DNA of 64,000 bases from Flavobacterium sp. HBTb2-11-1 (GCF_009826975.1 NZ_WUMO01000005.1:434001-498000), one strand, 5' to 3'. Positions 36,231 through 45,121 are shown, counted from the first letter of the stretch. Translations and numbers: made by a program. Notes: generated by a model from the sequence alone, not told the origin.

Positions 36231-36878
36231 ATGAAGATCTCTATTGTTGTAACTCAAGAAGAACATTTTAAGTATGCGCAGGAAATTTGCGATACGATAG
36301 AATCGTCTGCCTTATTAAGAGGTACGGGGATTGCTAAAAGAACTCCTGAGTACATTCAGAAAAAAATGGCAAATGGTGATGCAATGATTGCTTTGGCAGA
36401 CGGAAAATTTGCAGGTTTTTGTTATATAGAAAGCTGGCAGCACGGAAAATTCGTTGCGCATTCTGGATTAATTGTACATCCAGATTATAGAAGTCATGGT
36501 TTGGCCAAAAAGATAAAATCAAAAGTTTTTGAATATTCTTTGAAGAGATTCCCAGATGCTAAAATATTTGGAATTACGACTGGTTTGGCTGTAATGAAAA
36601 TTAACTCTGAATTAGGCTATAAACCAGTTCCTTTCTCAGAATTGACAACAGATCCGAGTTTCTGGGCGGGTTGTAAAACATGTACAAATTATCACATTTT
36701 GCAAAGCAAAGAAAATAAAATGTGCCTTTGTACGGGAATGTTATATGACCCAAAAGAAAAACAAAAAACACCGCCAAGACATCCTTTTAATGAGGCTGTT
36801 TTAAACAGACTTAGAAAAATAAAACAAGCTTTATTCTTAAACAAAATCTTGTCATTTATTTTTTTATTCAAAATTTAA
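36231..36878 (+). CDS. GNAT acetyltransferase heading the arginine cluster, ArgA candidate
   Basis: A 215-residue GNAT protein with acetyl-CoA loop VHPDYRSHGLAKKIKSKVFE preceded by VAHSGLI. The distal part has CKTC followed 18 residues later by CLC, a possible metal site and unusual for GNATs. The cluster lacks argA and argJ, so N-acylation of glutamate is otherwise unaccounted for; position next to argG makes this the best candidate. The acyl donor (acetyl or succinyl) is not resolved. The 201 bases between the leader and its ATG hold only a TTTGTCC-ATT-GGACAAA hairpin (36058-36074). Confidence 0.75.
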   Translation: MKISIVVTQEEHFKYAQEICDTIESSALLRGTGIAKRTPEYIQKKMANGDAMIALADGKFAGFCYIESWQHGKFVAHSGLIVHPDYRSHGLAKKIKSKVFEYSLKRFPDAKIFGITTGLAVMKINSELGYKPVPFSELTTDPSFWAGCKTCTNYHILQSKENKMCLCTGMLYDPKEKQKTPPRHPFNEAVLNRLRKIKQALFLNKILSFIFLFKI

Positions 36879-36933
36879 TTAAAAAGAAATCTCAAACTGC
36901 TATATACGAAAGTATTAGCCTAAATTATATAAA

Positions 36934-38127
36934 ATGAAAAAAGTAGTATTAGCTTATAGCGGAGGATTAGATACTTCGTATTGTTTGAAATATTTAAAAA
37001 ACGAAAAAGGTTATGAAGTTCATACCGTTCTTGTTGATACAGGAGGATTTAGTGCAGAAGAATTATCAGCAATAGAAAAAAGAGCTTACGAGTTAGGAAG
37101 TGCGCAACACGCCAACTTAACCATTTTAGATAAATATTACGATAAAGCTATCAAATACCTAATTTTCGGAAATGTTTTAAAAAACAATACTTACCCGTTA
37201 TCAGTTAGTGCAGAACGTGTTTTTCAAGCAATTGAAGCTATAAAATATGCTAAAAAAGTGGGAGCAACTGCTATCGCCCACGGAAGTACTGGTGCAGGAA
37301 ACGATCAAATTCGTTTCGATTTGATTTTCCAGACTATTGCTCCAGAAATCGAAATCATTACTCCAATTAGAGATTTAAAATTGTCAAGACAAGAAGAAGT
37401 GGAATATCTTCAAAAAAATGGTGTAAGCTATTCTTGGGAAAAAGCACAATATTCTATCAATAAAGGACTTTGGGGAACAAGTGTTGGAGGTAAGGAAACT
37501 TTAACTTCTGGTCAACCGTTACCAAGCGAAGCTTATCCATCGCAATTACAAAAAGAAGGAGAAGAGAAAGTAACACTTCATTTTGAGCAAGGAGAATTAG
37601 TTGGTTTAAACGGAAAAACGGATAAGCCTTCAAATAATATTGTAGCTCTTGAAAAATTGGCAAGTGCTTACGCAATTGGTAGAGATATTCACGTAGGAGA
37701 TACCATTATCGGAATTAAAGGAAGAGTTGGTTTTGAAGCTGCAGCTCCGTTAATTATCATCAAAGCGCACCATTTATTAGAGAAACACACTCTAGGAAAA
37801 TGGCAACAATACTGGAAAGAGCAGTTAGGAAATTGGTATGGGATGTTATTCCACGAAGGTCAATTCTTAGATCCGGTTATGAGAAACATTGAAACTTTCT
37901 TGCAAGACACTCAAAAAACAGTAAATGGAACTGTAACCGTTTCATTAAAACCATATCATTTCTCGCTTGACGGAATAGAATCTCCTAACGATTTGATGAA
38001 CACAGGTTTTGGTCAGTACGGAGAAATGAACAATGCTTGGACATCAGAAGATGCAAAAGGATTTATCAAGATTTTAGGAAATGCACAAAACATATTCTCA
38101 TCTGTAAACAAATTAGATCATGATTAA
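36934..38127 (+). CDS. argG: Argininosuccinate synthase
   Basis: Joins citrulline and aspartate with ATP. The PP-loop VVLAYSGGLDTSYCLKYL is at the N terminus. HGSTGAGNDQIRFDLIFQ (about 110-127) is the citrulline/aspartate site region, and LWGTSVGG is also conserved. At 397 residues it is full length. It overlaps argC by 8 bases. Confidence 0.97.
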   Translation: MKKVVLAYSGGLDTSYCLKYLKNEKGYEVHTVLVDTGGFSAEELSAIEKRAYELGSAQHANLTILDKYYDKAIKYLIFGNVLKNNTYPLSVSAERVFQAIEAIKYAKKVGATAIAHGSTGAGNDQIRFDLIFQTIAPEIEIITPIRDLKLSRQEEVEYLQKNGVSYSWEKAQYSINKGLWGTSVGGKETLTSGQPLPSEAYPSQLQKEGEEKVTLHFEQGELVGLNGKTDKPSNNIVALEKLASAYAIGRDIHVGDTIIGIKGRVGFEAAAPLIIIKAHHLLEKHTLGKWQQYWKEQLGNWYGMLFHEGQFLDPVMRNIETFLQDTQKTVNGTVTVSLKPYHFSLDGIESPNDLMNTGFGQYGEMNNAWTSEDAKGFIKILGNAQNIFSSVNKLDHD

Positions 38128-39097
38128 TGTCGGAATTATTGGTGGTTCGGGTTATACGGCCGGAGAACTCATCAGAATTTTAATGTATCATCCAAAAGTA
38201 AACATCGATTTTGTTTACAGTACAACAAATGCTGGAAAGCCACTTTCTGTAGCGCATCACGATTTGATGGGAGATATCGAAATGAATTTCACAGCCGAAA
38301 TCAATCCGAATGTGAATGTAGTTTTCTTGTGTTTAGGGCACGGAAAATCAATTTCATTTTTGAAAGAAAATCAGTTTGCAAGTCATACTAAGATTATTGA
38401 TTTAGGAAATGATTTCAGATTGAATAAAGATGCGCATTTTGAAGGAAAAAATTTCGTCTATGGTTTGCCTGAAATCAATAAAGCCGAAATCAAAAAGACA
38501 AATTATATTGCCAATCCAGGTTGTTTTGCAACTGCTATTCAGTTGGCTTTATTGCCTTTGGCAAAACATAATTTGTTGAATAACGATGTACATATTAATG
38601 CTACAACCGGAAGTACAGGAGCAGGAGTAAGTCTTTCTGAAACTTCTCATTTCAGTTGGAGAAACAACAATATGTCGCATTATAAAGCATTTGAACACCA
38701 ACATTTAGGTGAAATATCAGAAAGCTTAGTACAATTGCAAGACGATTTTGACAGCGAATTACTTTTTATTCCGAATAGAGGAGATTTTCCGAGAGGAATT
38801 TTTGCAACGCTTTACACATTATGTGATGACAGTTTAGAGCAATTAGTTGAAAAATACCAAGAGTTCTATAAAAATGAGCCTTTCGTAACGATTACAACTA
38901 CTAACATCAATATGAAACAAGTAGTGCAGACGAATAAATGTATTATTAGTTTATTGAAAAAAGGAAACCGGGTTCTCATAACATCAATTATCGATAACTT
39001 AACCAAAGGTGCTTCTGGACAAGCAATCCAGAACATGAATTTAATGTTCGGATTAGAAGAAACCACAGGTTTACATTTGAAACCAAGCGGATTTTAA
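38120..39097 (+). CDS. argC: N-acyl-gamma-glutamyl-phosphate reductase
   Basis: NADPH-dependent reduction of N-acylglutamyl phosphate to the semialdehyde. GIIGGSGYTAGELIRILMYH is the nucleotide-binding motif; NPGCFATAIQLALLPL has the catalytic Cys; HQHLGEISESL contains a conserved His. At 325 residues it is of the long class. It overlaps argG, so translation is coupled. Confidence 0.96.
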   Translation: MINVGIIGGSGYTAGELIRILMYHPKVNIDFVYSTTNAGKPLSVAHHDLMGDIEMNFTAEINPNVNVVFLCLGHGKSISFLKENQFASHTKIIDLGNDFRLNKDAHFEGKNFVYGLPEINKAEIKKTNYIANPGCFATAIQLALLPLAKHNLLNNDVHINATTGSTGAGVSLSETSHFSWRNNNMSHYKAFEHQHLGEISESLVQLQDDFDSELLFIPNRGDFPRGIFATLYTLCDDSLEQLVEKYQEFYKNEPFVTITTTNINMKQVVQTNKCIISLLKKGNRVLITSIIDNLTKGASGQAIQNMNLMFGLEETTGLHLKPSGF

Positions 39098-39104
39098 TAT
39101 TATA

Positions 39105-39164
39105 GTTGATGGTTGTTGGTTTATAGTTTATGGAAATATTGAGCTTAAACTGTCAACCATCAAC
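39105..39164. repeat. argC-argD spacer palindrome
   Basis: GTTGATGGTTG (39105-39115) and CAACCATCAAC (39154-39164) are exact complements; GTTTA and TAAAC add an inner pair. The element fills most of the 90-base gap. Confidence 0.85.
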
Positions 39165-39187
39165 CAAAAACCAAAAACTAAAAAAAA

Positions 39188-40327
39188 ATGAACTTATTCA
39201 ACGTTTACCCATTATATGACATCACTCCAGTAAAAGCAGTAGATTGTACAATCATTGACGACAAAGGAGTAGAATATTTAGATTTATACAGCGGACATGG
39301 TGTGATTTCTATCGGACACACGCAGCCGGATTATGTAGCAAAACTTAAAAATCAATTAGATCATTTAGGTTTTTATTCGAATGCGATTCAGAATCCTATG
39401 CAGGTTGAATTGGCTCAGAAATTAGGAAAGCTCTCAGGATTAGAAGATTATGAATTGTTTTTATGCAGTTCTGGTGCTGAAGCAAACGAAAATGCTTTAA
39501 AATTAGCTTCTTTCCATAACGGAAAATCAAGAGTTGTAGCTTTTGATAATTCTTTCCACGGAAGAACTTCTGCAGCCGTTGCGGTTACAGATAATAAAAA
39601 GATTGTTGCGCCGATAAATGCACAACACGAAGTAACATTTTTGCCTTTAAACCAAATCGAATTGGTTGAAGCTGAACTAGAAAAAGGAGATGTTTCTTCT
39701 GTAATTATTGAAGGAATCCAAGGAGTGGGAGGTTTAGACCAAGGAACAACAGAATTTTTTCAAGCTTTAGAAAAAGTATGTAAAAAACACGATGTGGTTT
39801 TAATTTTAGATGAAGTGCAATCAGGATACGGAAGAAGCGGTAAATTCTTCGCGTTTCAACACCACGGAATCAATGCTGATATTATTTCAGTTGCAAAAGG
39901 AATGGGGAATGGTTTCCCAGTTGGAGCGATTTTGATTTCTCCAAAATTCGAAGCAAGTTTCGGATTATTAGGAACTACTTTCGGAGGAAGCCACTTGTCT
40001 TGTGCAGCAGGAATTGCAGTTTTAGATGTAATTGAAAAGCTTGATTTACAAAAGAATGTAAATGAAGTTTACGAATATTTCTTAGAAAAAATCAAAGAAG
40101 TTGAAGGAATCAAACAAGTAAAAGGAAAAGGATTAATGCTTGGAGTTGAATTTGATTTTGATGTGGCAGCATTAAGAAAAAAATTGATCATTGAAAAACA
40201 CATTTTTACAGGAAGTGCGAACAATAAAAATCTATTAAGAATTTTACCGCCTTTAACTGTGAAAAAAGCAGATATCGATACGTTTGTAAGAGCTTTGAAA
40301 GAAAGTTTAGAAGAACTTAAAAACTAA
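39188..40327 (+). CDS. argD: N-acyl-ornithine aminotransferase
   Basis: Class-III PLP aminotransferase that makes N-acyl-ornithine from the semialdehyde. SGHGVISIGHTQPDY, the CSSGAEANENALKLA cofactor loop, NSFHGRTSAAVAVT, ILDEVQSGYGRSGKFFAFQH and the PLP Lys in SVAKGMGNGFPVGAIL are all visible. At 379 residues it is full length. ArgD enzymes often accept succinyl-ornithine too, so the acyl group is open. Confidence 0.95.
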   Translation: MNLFNVYPLYDITPVKAVDCTIIDDKGVEYLDLYSGHGVISIGHTQPDYVAKLKNQLDHLGFYSNAIQNPMQVELAQKLGKLSGLEDYELFLCSSGAEANENALKLASFHNGKSRVVAFDNSFHGRTSAAVAVTDNKKIVAPINAQHEVTFLPLNQIELVEAELEKGDVSSVIIEGIQGVGGLDQGTTEFFQALEKVCKKHDVVLILDEVQSGYGRSGKFFAFQHHGINADIISVAKGMGNGFPVGAILISPKFEASFGLLGTTFGGSHLSCAAGIAVLDVIEKLDLQKNVNEVYEYFLEKIKEVEGIKQVKGKGLMLGVEFDFDVAALRKKLIIEKHIFTGSANNKNLLRILPPLTVKKADIDTFVRALKESLEELKN

Positions 40328-40344
40328 GTTTGCCTATAACTGTT

Positions 40345-40405
40345 AATTCGTTTAATCGTTTAACTGGTTAATCGATTAAACGAATTGACGATTAACCAAT
40401 TAAAC
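40345..40405. repeat. argD-proA spacer: two overlapping, mutually exclusive palindromes
   Basis: AATTCGTTTAATCG (40345-40358) pairs exactly with 40373-40386. The 17 bases 40358-40374 (GTTTAACTGGTTAATCG) pair with 40389-40405 with one mismatch. The two stems share bases at 40358 and 40373-40374, so only one can form fully. Confidence 0.85.
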
Positions 40406-40412
40406 CAAAAAA

Positions 40413-41606
40413 ATGAAACCATTATCAATTGAAACACGCAATGCGGTTTTGCGGACTATGGCAAAGCTGGTCGAGCAGGATCGGAATGAGATAATCTTAA
40501 CCAATCAGGAAGATCTTGCTGATTACGACGGCTCAGATTTAGCGATGGAAGAACGCTTAAAAGTAGATGATAAAAAAGTTGATGAAATGATTTTATCATT
40601 AAATCAACTAGCATCTCAAGATGATCCCGTTGGTGTTGAGCGTTTTCATTTTACTCATGATAATGGAATTAAAGTGGTCAATAAAACCGCTGCTTTCGGA
40701 ACGATTTTAATTATTTACGAATCACGTCCTGATGTTACAATTGAAGCAGGCGGAATTGCTTTTAAATCTGGAAATAAGATTTTATTGAAAGGTGGTAAAG
40801 AATCTTTAAAATCAAATTTGAAAATCGTAAGTCTTTGGCATAAAGCTTTAGAAGAAAACGGAGTTTCAAAAGACTGGGTAGAATATCTGAATTATAATAG
40901 AACAGAAACTCAGGCTTTTCTAGAAAAACCAACTCAAAAAGTTGATTTAATAGTTCCAAGAGGCGGAGAAAAATTAATTGAATTCGTAAAAGCGCACGCC
41001 ACTTGTCCGGTAATCGTAAGCGGACGCGGTAATAATTTTGTTTATGTTCATGAAAAAGCAGATACTGATTTGGCTTTAAAAGTGATTTTAAATGCTAAAA
41101 CTGCTAAAATTTCGGCTTGTAATGCACTAGATAAAGTTTTGATCAGTTCTAAGCTTCCAAATTTTGAAGGTTTTGTTGCAATGTTAATCGAAGCTTTAAT
41201 TGAATCAAAAGTCGAAGTTATTGTCGACAAATCGTTAGAGAATTTCGAGAATACGAAAACCATTCAAAATGAAGATATCTGGTACGAAGAGTTTCTAGAT
41301 TATAAAATCGTAATCGGAAACATCGATTCTCAAGATCACGCCATCGATATGATTAATAAATACTGCGGAGGACATTCTGCGGCAATTATTACAAGAGATA
41401 ATGAAGTGGCTCAGCAGTTTATGGAGTCGATAGATGCAGCAGCGGTTTACCAAAATGCATCAACGAGATTCACAGACGGCGGGCAATTCGGACTTGGTGG
41501 AGAATTAGCGATAAGCACTGATAAACTGCACCAAAGAGGACCAATTGGTTTACAGCATTTGGTAACCAATAAGTGGTATGTTTACGGAGAAGGACAAATA
41601 CGTTAG
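40413..41606 (+). CDS. proA: Gamma-glutamyl phosphate reductase
   Basis: Second step of proline synthesis, reducing glutamyl-5-phosphate. Aldehyde-dehydrogenase fold with FGTILIIYESRPDVTIEAGG, KSGNKILLKGGKE, LIVPRGGEKLIEFVKA and the conserved NASTRFTDGGQFGLGGELAIST near the end. At 397 residues it is full length. Its placement inside the arginine cluster links two pathways that both start from glutamate. Confidence 0.96.
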   Translation: MKPLSIETRNAVLRTMAKLVEQDRNEIILTNQEDLADYDGSDLAMEERLKVDDKKVDEMILSLNQLASQDDPVGVERFHFTHDNGIKVVNKTAAFGTILIIYESRPDVTIEAGGIAFKSGNKILLKGGKESLKSNLKIVSLWHKALEENGVSKDWVEYLNYNRTETQAFLEKPTQKVDLIVPRGGEKLIEFVKAHATCPVIVSGRGNNFVYVHEKADTDLALKVILNAKTAKISACNALDKVLISSKLPNFEGFVAMLIEALIESKVEVIVDKSLENFENTKTIQNEDIWYEEFLDYKIVIGNIDSQDHAIDMINKYCGGHSAAIITRDNEVAQQFMESIDAAAVYQNASTRFTDGGQFGLGGELAISTDKLHQRGPIGLQHLVTNKWYVYGEGQIR

Positions 41607-41817
41607 AATTTTAGATTTTAGAGTTCAGATTTTAGATTGATGATTAACGATTTTTGATTTCAGATTATTAGAATTTGGAATTTATTTTTTGGAATTTATT
41701 ATAGATAAAGCTTTGCGAACGTAGCGTTTGTAAGCACAAAGAATATAAAGCCTTGCGCACTTTGCGGTTTTAAAAAAAACTTAGTGCCTTAGCGCCTTCG
41801 CGGCAAAAACAAAAGAC
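41607..41817. repeat. proA-proB spacer word repeats
   Basis: Words AGATTTTAGA and GGAATTTATT are repeated in the first half. The second half has CTTTGCGAACG with CGTTTG and CAAAG complements, followed by the word series TTAGTGCCTTAGCGCCTTCG. The 211-base gap appears non-coding and is the longest gap inside the cluster apart from argB-argE. Confidence 0.65.
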
Positions 41818-42579
41818 ATGGCAAAAAAACGGATTTTATTAAAAATAGGAAGTAATACTTTAACCAAAGAAACCAATCATATTTCGCGGGGAAAGATTGA
41901 AGATCTTGGAGTACAGATTGCAGCTTTAAATGACGAATATGAATTTATCATAGTGAGTTCGGGAGCAATTGCGGCGGCAAAACAATTTGTAAAGCTGGAT
42001 AATCAAGATAAAGATGTTTTTGTAAAACAGGCTTTAGCTTCAATCGGACAACCACATTTAATGCGGATTTACAATGAGAATTTCAAGGATTTAGGGTTAA
42101 ATACATCGCAGTGCTTGCTTTCTTATTCTGATTTTGAAAAAGAACAGACCAAAAAAAACATTGTAAATACCATTAATGTATTAGTTAAAAACAATTACAT
42201 TCCGATTATCAATGAAAATGATACCGTTGCTACAGATGAGATTAGGTTTGGAGATAATGACAAATTAGCGGCTTTAACAGCGGTATTGCTAAATGTTGAT
42301 ATTCTTATAATTGCGACCAATACAAACGGAATTTACACTAAGAATTCAATTCATGATGAAAATCCGGAAACGATTAAATTAGTAAATGATTTAAAAACGC
42401 TCGAGAAGGAAATCGGTGAATCAAAATCATCACACGGAACAGGAGGAATGCAATCAAAAATAGAAGCAGCGGCAATTTCAAAAGCAGCAAACATCGAAAC
42501 CTGGATTGTCAATGGACTGAATGATAATTTTATTTTGAAGGCGTTAAAAGATGAAATTCCTTTTACTAAGATATTATAA
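41818..42579 (+). CDS. proB: Glutamate 5-kinase, PUA-less
   Basis: Phosphorylates glutamate in the first step of proline synthesis. Amino-acid-kinase motifs: RILLKIGSNTLTKE, IIVSSGAIAAAK, NENDTVATDEIRFGDNDKLA and GTGGMQSKIEAAAISKAA. At 253 residues it lacks the C-terminal PUA domain of the E. coli enzyme. That makes the usual proline feedback behaviour uncertain. Confidence 0.95.
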   Translation: MAKKRILLKIGSNTLTKETNHISRGKIEDLGVQIAALNDEYEFIIVSSGAIAAAKQFVKLDNQDKDVFVKQALASIGQPHLMRIYNENFKDLGLNTSQCLLSYSDFEKEQTKKNIVNTINVLVKNNYIPIINENDTVATDEIRFGDNDKLAALTAVLLNVDILIIATNTNGIYTKNSIHDENPETIKLVNDLKTLEKEIGESKSSHGTGGMQSKIEAAAISKAANIETWIVNGLNDNFILKALKDEIPFTKIL

Positions 42580-42585
42580 TTAAAG

Positions 42586-43275
42586 ATGAGAGTAATTACC
42601 TTAATTTTAGTAATCTTTTCATTAAAATTGAATGCTCAGATTGACGGGAAATTTCGACATGAAATATGTAAAGTAGGACCAAATTGTTTTGCTTATCAAT
42701 TTTATAAAAATGGCGTTTTTGAATTTCATTATAGCCAAGATATTTTAGGAATAGGAATTATAAAAGGTAAATATTTAAAGGTTAAGGATACACTGAAATT
42801 AACTCCTGATAAGGTTTATTTTTCTAGGCCTACAAAAGTATTAGAAACTGATGACAGAAATTTAAATTCAACCAGAATATCAATTGTTTATCAGGAGGTT
42901 TCTAAAATTGGAGAAACTGGGGAAGATTCAAAAATACAATGGAAAGTTTCGATTAATGACGGAGAATATATTGAAACAGATCAATCTGGTGTTTTGATTT
43001 TACCTAAAACAGAAATTAAGAAAATAAAAATTAAGGATTTTTTTTATTTAAACGATGATAAGAGTGGCTTAATTGAAAATACTTTTTATCCAAAATTAAA
43101 TACAAACAATATTGAGATTTTTGTGTCAGAAAGTGGTGCTGAAGATAAAAATCCAATGGTAAGCTGGATGACAAAATTATTGTTTATAAAAGGCAGAAAG
43201 TTGTATCCAATTACTTTTGAAGCTGAACAAGCTTATCTGGGAAAAGAGAAAACATATTACAAGAAGATTGATTGA
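42586..43275 (+). CDS. Secreted protein of unknown function inside the arginine/proline cluster
   Basis: A 229-residue protein with a signal peptide MRVITLILVIFSLKLNAQ. It is followed by a strand-rich region (GKFRHEICKVGPNCFAYQFY, GIIKGKYLKVKDTLKL) suggestive of a small beta-sandwich or lipocalin-like fold; no family recognised. It starts 6 bases after proB and ends 22 bases before argF'. Base composition is more AT-rich, with many Asp, Lys and Ile. A periplasmic protein is unexpected among cytoplasmic biosynthetic genes, so it may be a later insertion. Confidence 0.75.
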   Translation: MRVITLILVIFSLKLNAQIDGKFRHEICKVGPNCFAYQFYKNGVFEFHYSQDILGIGIIKGKYLKVKDTLKLTPDKVYFSRPTKVLETDDRNLNSTRISIVYQEVSKIGETGEDSKIQWKVSINDGEYIETDQSGVLILPKTEIKKIKIKDFFYLNDDKSGLIENTFYPKLNTNNIEIFVSESGAEDKNPMVSWMTKLLFIKGRKLYPITFEAEQAYLGKEKTYYKKID

Positions 43276-43297
43276 AACAAAAAACAAAAGAAAACAA

Positions 43298-44251
43298 ATG
43301 AACTATATTTCAATAAAAGACATCAACTCATTATCAAAATGGGTAAAACAAGCGATTAAGATCAAAAAGAATCCGCTTAAAAATCAAAGTTTAGGAAAGA
43401 ATAAAACTCTTGGAATGTTATTCTTCAATCCAAGTTTAAGAACGCGTTTGAGTACTCAAAAAGCGGCAATGAACTTAGGAATGAATGTTATGGTAATGAA
43501 TTTTACCAACGAAGGATGGACATTAGAGTTCGAAGACGGAGCTGTGATGAATTCTGGAGCATCAGAACACATTAAAGAAGCGGCAGAAGTGGTTTCGCAA
43601 TATTGTGATATTATAGCAATTCGTGCTTTTGCAGGTTTAGTTGATAAGGAAAAAGATTATCAGGAAACAGTAATTTCAGGATTTTTGAAATATGCTACCG
43701 TGCCGATTGTAAATATGGAAAGCGCTATTCGTCACCCTTTGCAATCGTTAGCAGATGCCATTACAATGGAAGAATTCAAACCTAGACACAAAGACAAACC
43801 CAAAGTAGTGCTTTCTTGGGCGCCACATCCAAAAGCATTGCCGCAGGCTGTAGCCAATTCATTCGTAGAAATGATGCAGATGCAAAAAGACATGGATTTT
43901 GTAATCACCCATCCAGAAGGTTACGAGTTAAGTCCGGAAATCACAAAAGACTGCAAAATCGAATACGATCAAAACAAAGCTTTCGAAAATGCTGATTTCG
44001 TTTACGTAAAAAACTGGAGTAATTTCAACGATTACGGAAAAGTCACCAATAGCGATCCAAATTGGACGGTTACAGCTGAAAAAATGGCTTTAACCAACAA
44101 CGGAAAATTCATGCACTGTCTTCCGGTTCGTCGTAATGTAATCGTAACGGATGAAGTTTTAGATGGAGAAAATTCAATCGTAATCGAGCAAGCAAATAAT
44201 AGAACGTATTCAGCGCAATTAGTTTTACAAAAGATTCTTAAAAAAATATAG
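43298..44251 (+). CDS. argF': N-acyl-ornithine carbamoyltransferase (ArgF')
   Basis: Transfers carbamoyl phosphate to N-acetyl- or N-succinyl-ornithine rather than to ornithine. The carbamoyl phosphate loop is FFNPSLRTR (about 42-50). HPLQSLADAIT and the diagnostic Pro-rich loop WAPHPKALPQAVANSF are of the AOTCase/SOTCase type, and MHCLPVRRNVIVTDEV closes the site. I use ATG 43298 (317 residues) because the earlier ATG lies in the preceding gene. The residue before the EH of ASEH, Ser 89, aligns by eye with the position that separates AOTCase (Glu) from SOTCase (Pro). Confidence 0.93.
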   Translation: MNYISIKDINSLSKWVKQAIKIKKNPLKNQSLGKNKTLGMLFFNPSLRTRLSTQKAAMNLGMNVMVMNFTNEGWTLEFEDGAVMNSGASEHIKEAAEVVSQYCDIIAIRAFAGLVDKEKDYQETVISGFLKYATVPIVNMESAIRHPLQSLADAITMEEFKPRHKDKPKVVLSWAPHPKALPQAVANSFVEMMQMQKDMDFVITHPEGYELSPEITKDCKIEYDQNKAFENADFVYVKNWSNFNDYGKVTNSDPNWTVTAEKMALTNNGKFMHCLPVRRNVIVTDEVLDGENSIVIEQANNRTYSAQLVLQKILKKI

Positions 44252-44263
44252 TTTTTGAGGTGC

Positions 44264-44329
44264 TAAGGTTCTAAGTTTCTGAGATGCTAAGAAACTTCCT
44301 AACAAAAACCTTAGTCCCTTAGAACCTTA
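44264..44329. repeat. argF'-argB spacer palindrome
   Basis: TAAGGTTCTAAG (44264-44275) and CTTAGAACCTTA (44318-44329) are exact complements. Flanking GAGGTGC and AGAACCTC extend the pairing. The words resemble CCTTAGAACCTC at 35790. Confidence 0.85.
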
Positions 44330-44344
44330 CCAAATTAGAACCTC

Positions 44345-45121
44345 ATGAAGAAAGTTACCGTAATAAAAATAGGTGGAAACATCATCGATAATCCAGCAGA
44401 ATTAGAACAATTTTTAACTGATTTTTCCAAAATCGAAGGCTATAAAGTTTTAGTTCACGGCGGTGGAAAATCGGCTACGAAAATGGCGCAGAGCATTGGT
44501 TTGGTTCCGCAGATGGTTGACGGACGACGAATTACAGATGCTCCAATGCTTGATGTTGTTGTAATGATTTATGCAGGACAAATAAACAAACATATTGTAG
44601 CACAATTGCAGGCAAGAGAAAATAACGCAATTGGTTTTTCGGGAGCTGACGGAAATTTAATTCAATCTACAAAAAGAAACCATCCAACAATAGATTACGG
44701 ATTTGTAGGCGATGTAAAGCAAGTGAATACCAAATTATTGGCAACTTTATTGGACGCTGGAGTTGTTCCTGTTTTCTGTGCCATTACGCACGATAAAAAT
44801 GGACAATTGTTAAACACAAATGCCGATACCATTGCAAGTGAATTGTCAATTGCTTTATCAGAAGTTTTTGATGTTACGCTAACTTATTGCTTTGAAAAAC
44901 AAGGCGTTTTAATGGATTCAGAAGACGATTCATCTGTAATAACCCAAATCAATGAGACATTATATAACAAACTAAAAGAAGAAAAAGTAATTCATTCAGG
45001 AATGATTCCAAAATTGGATAACTGTTTCAATAGTTTGTCAAGAGGCGTGCAGAAAATCAAAATTGGACATCACAGAATGCTTCAAAATTCAGATATTCCG
45101 CATACAACGATTACGTTATAA
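44345..45121 (+). CDS. argB: N-acylglutamate kinase
   Basis: Phosphorylates N-acylglutamate, the second step of the pathway. Amino-acid-kinase fold: VTVIKIGGNIIDN, VLVHGGGKSATKMAQSIG, VDGRRITDAPMLDVV, GFSGADGNLIQS and HSGMIPKLDNCFNSL. At 258 residues it is full length and lacks the N-terminal helix of arginine-inhibited hexameric enzymes, so feedback inhibition by arginine is not evident from sequence. Confidence 0.95.
   Translation: MKKVTVIKIGGNIIDNPAELEQFLTDFSKIEGYKVLVHGGGKSATKMAQSIGLVPQMVDGRRITDAPMLDVVVMIYAGQINKHIVAQLQARENNAIGFSGADGNLIQSTKRNHPTIDYGFVGDVKQVNTKLLATLLDAGVVPVFCAITHDKNGQLLNTNADTIASELSIALSEVFDVTLTYCFEKQGVLMDSEDDSSVITQINETLYNKLKEEKVIHSGMIPKLDNCFNSLSRGVQKIKIGHHRMLQNSDIPHTTITL

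Noticed and set aside
40345..40405. CRISPR-like or attachment-site reading of the argD-proA repeat
   Set aside because: Units are not regularly spaced, no cas or integrase genes exist in the window, and the structure is palindromic rather than direct.
43217..43297. Extended N terminus of the carbamoyltransferase overlapping the upstream gene
   Set aside because: The extension is Lys/Arg-rich out-of-frame translation of the preceding gene; MNYISIKD aligns with family starts.
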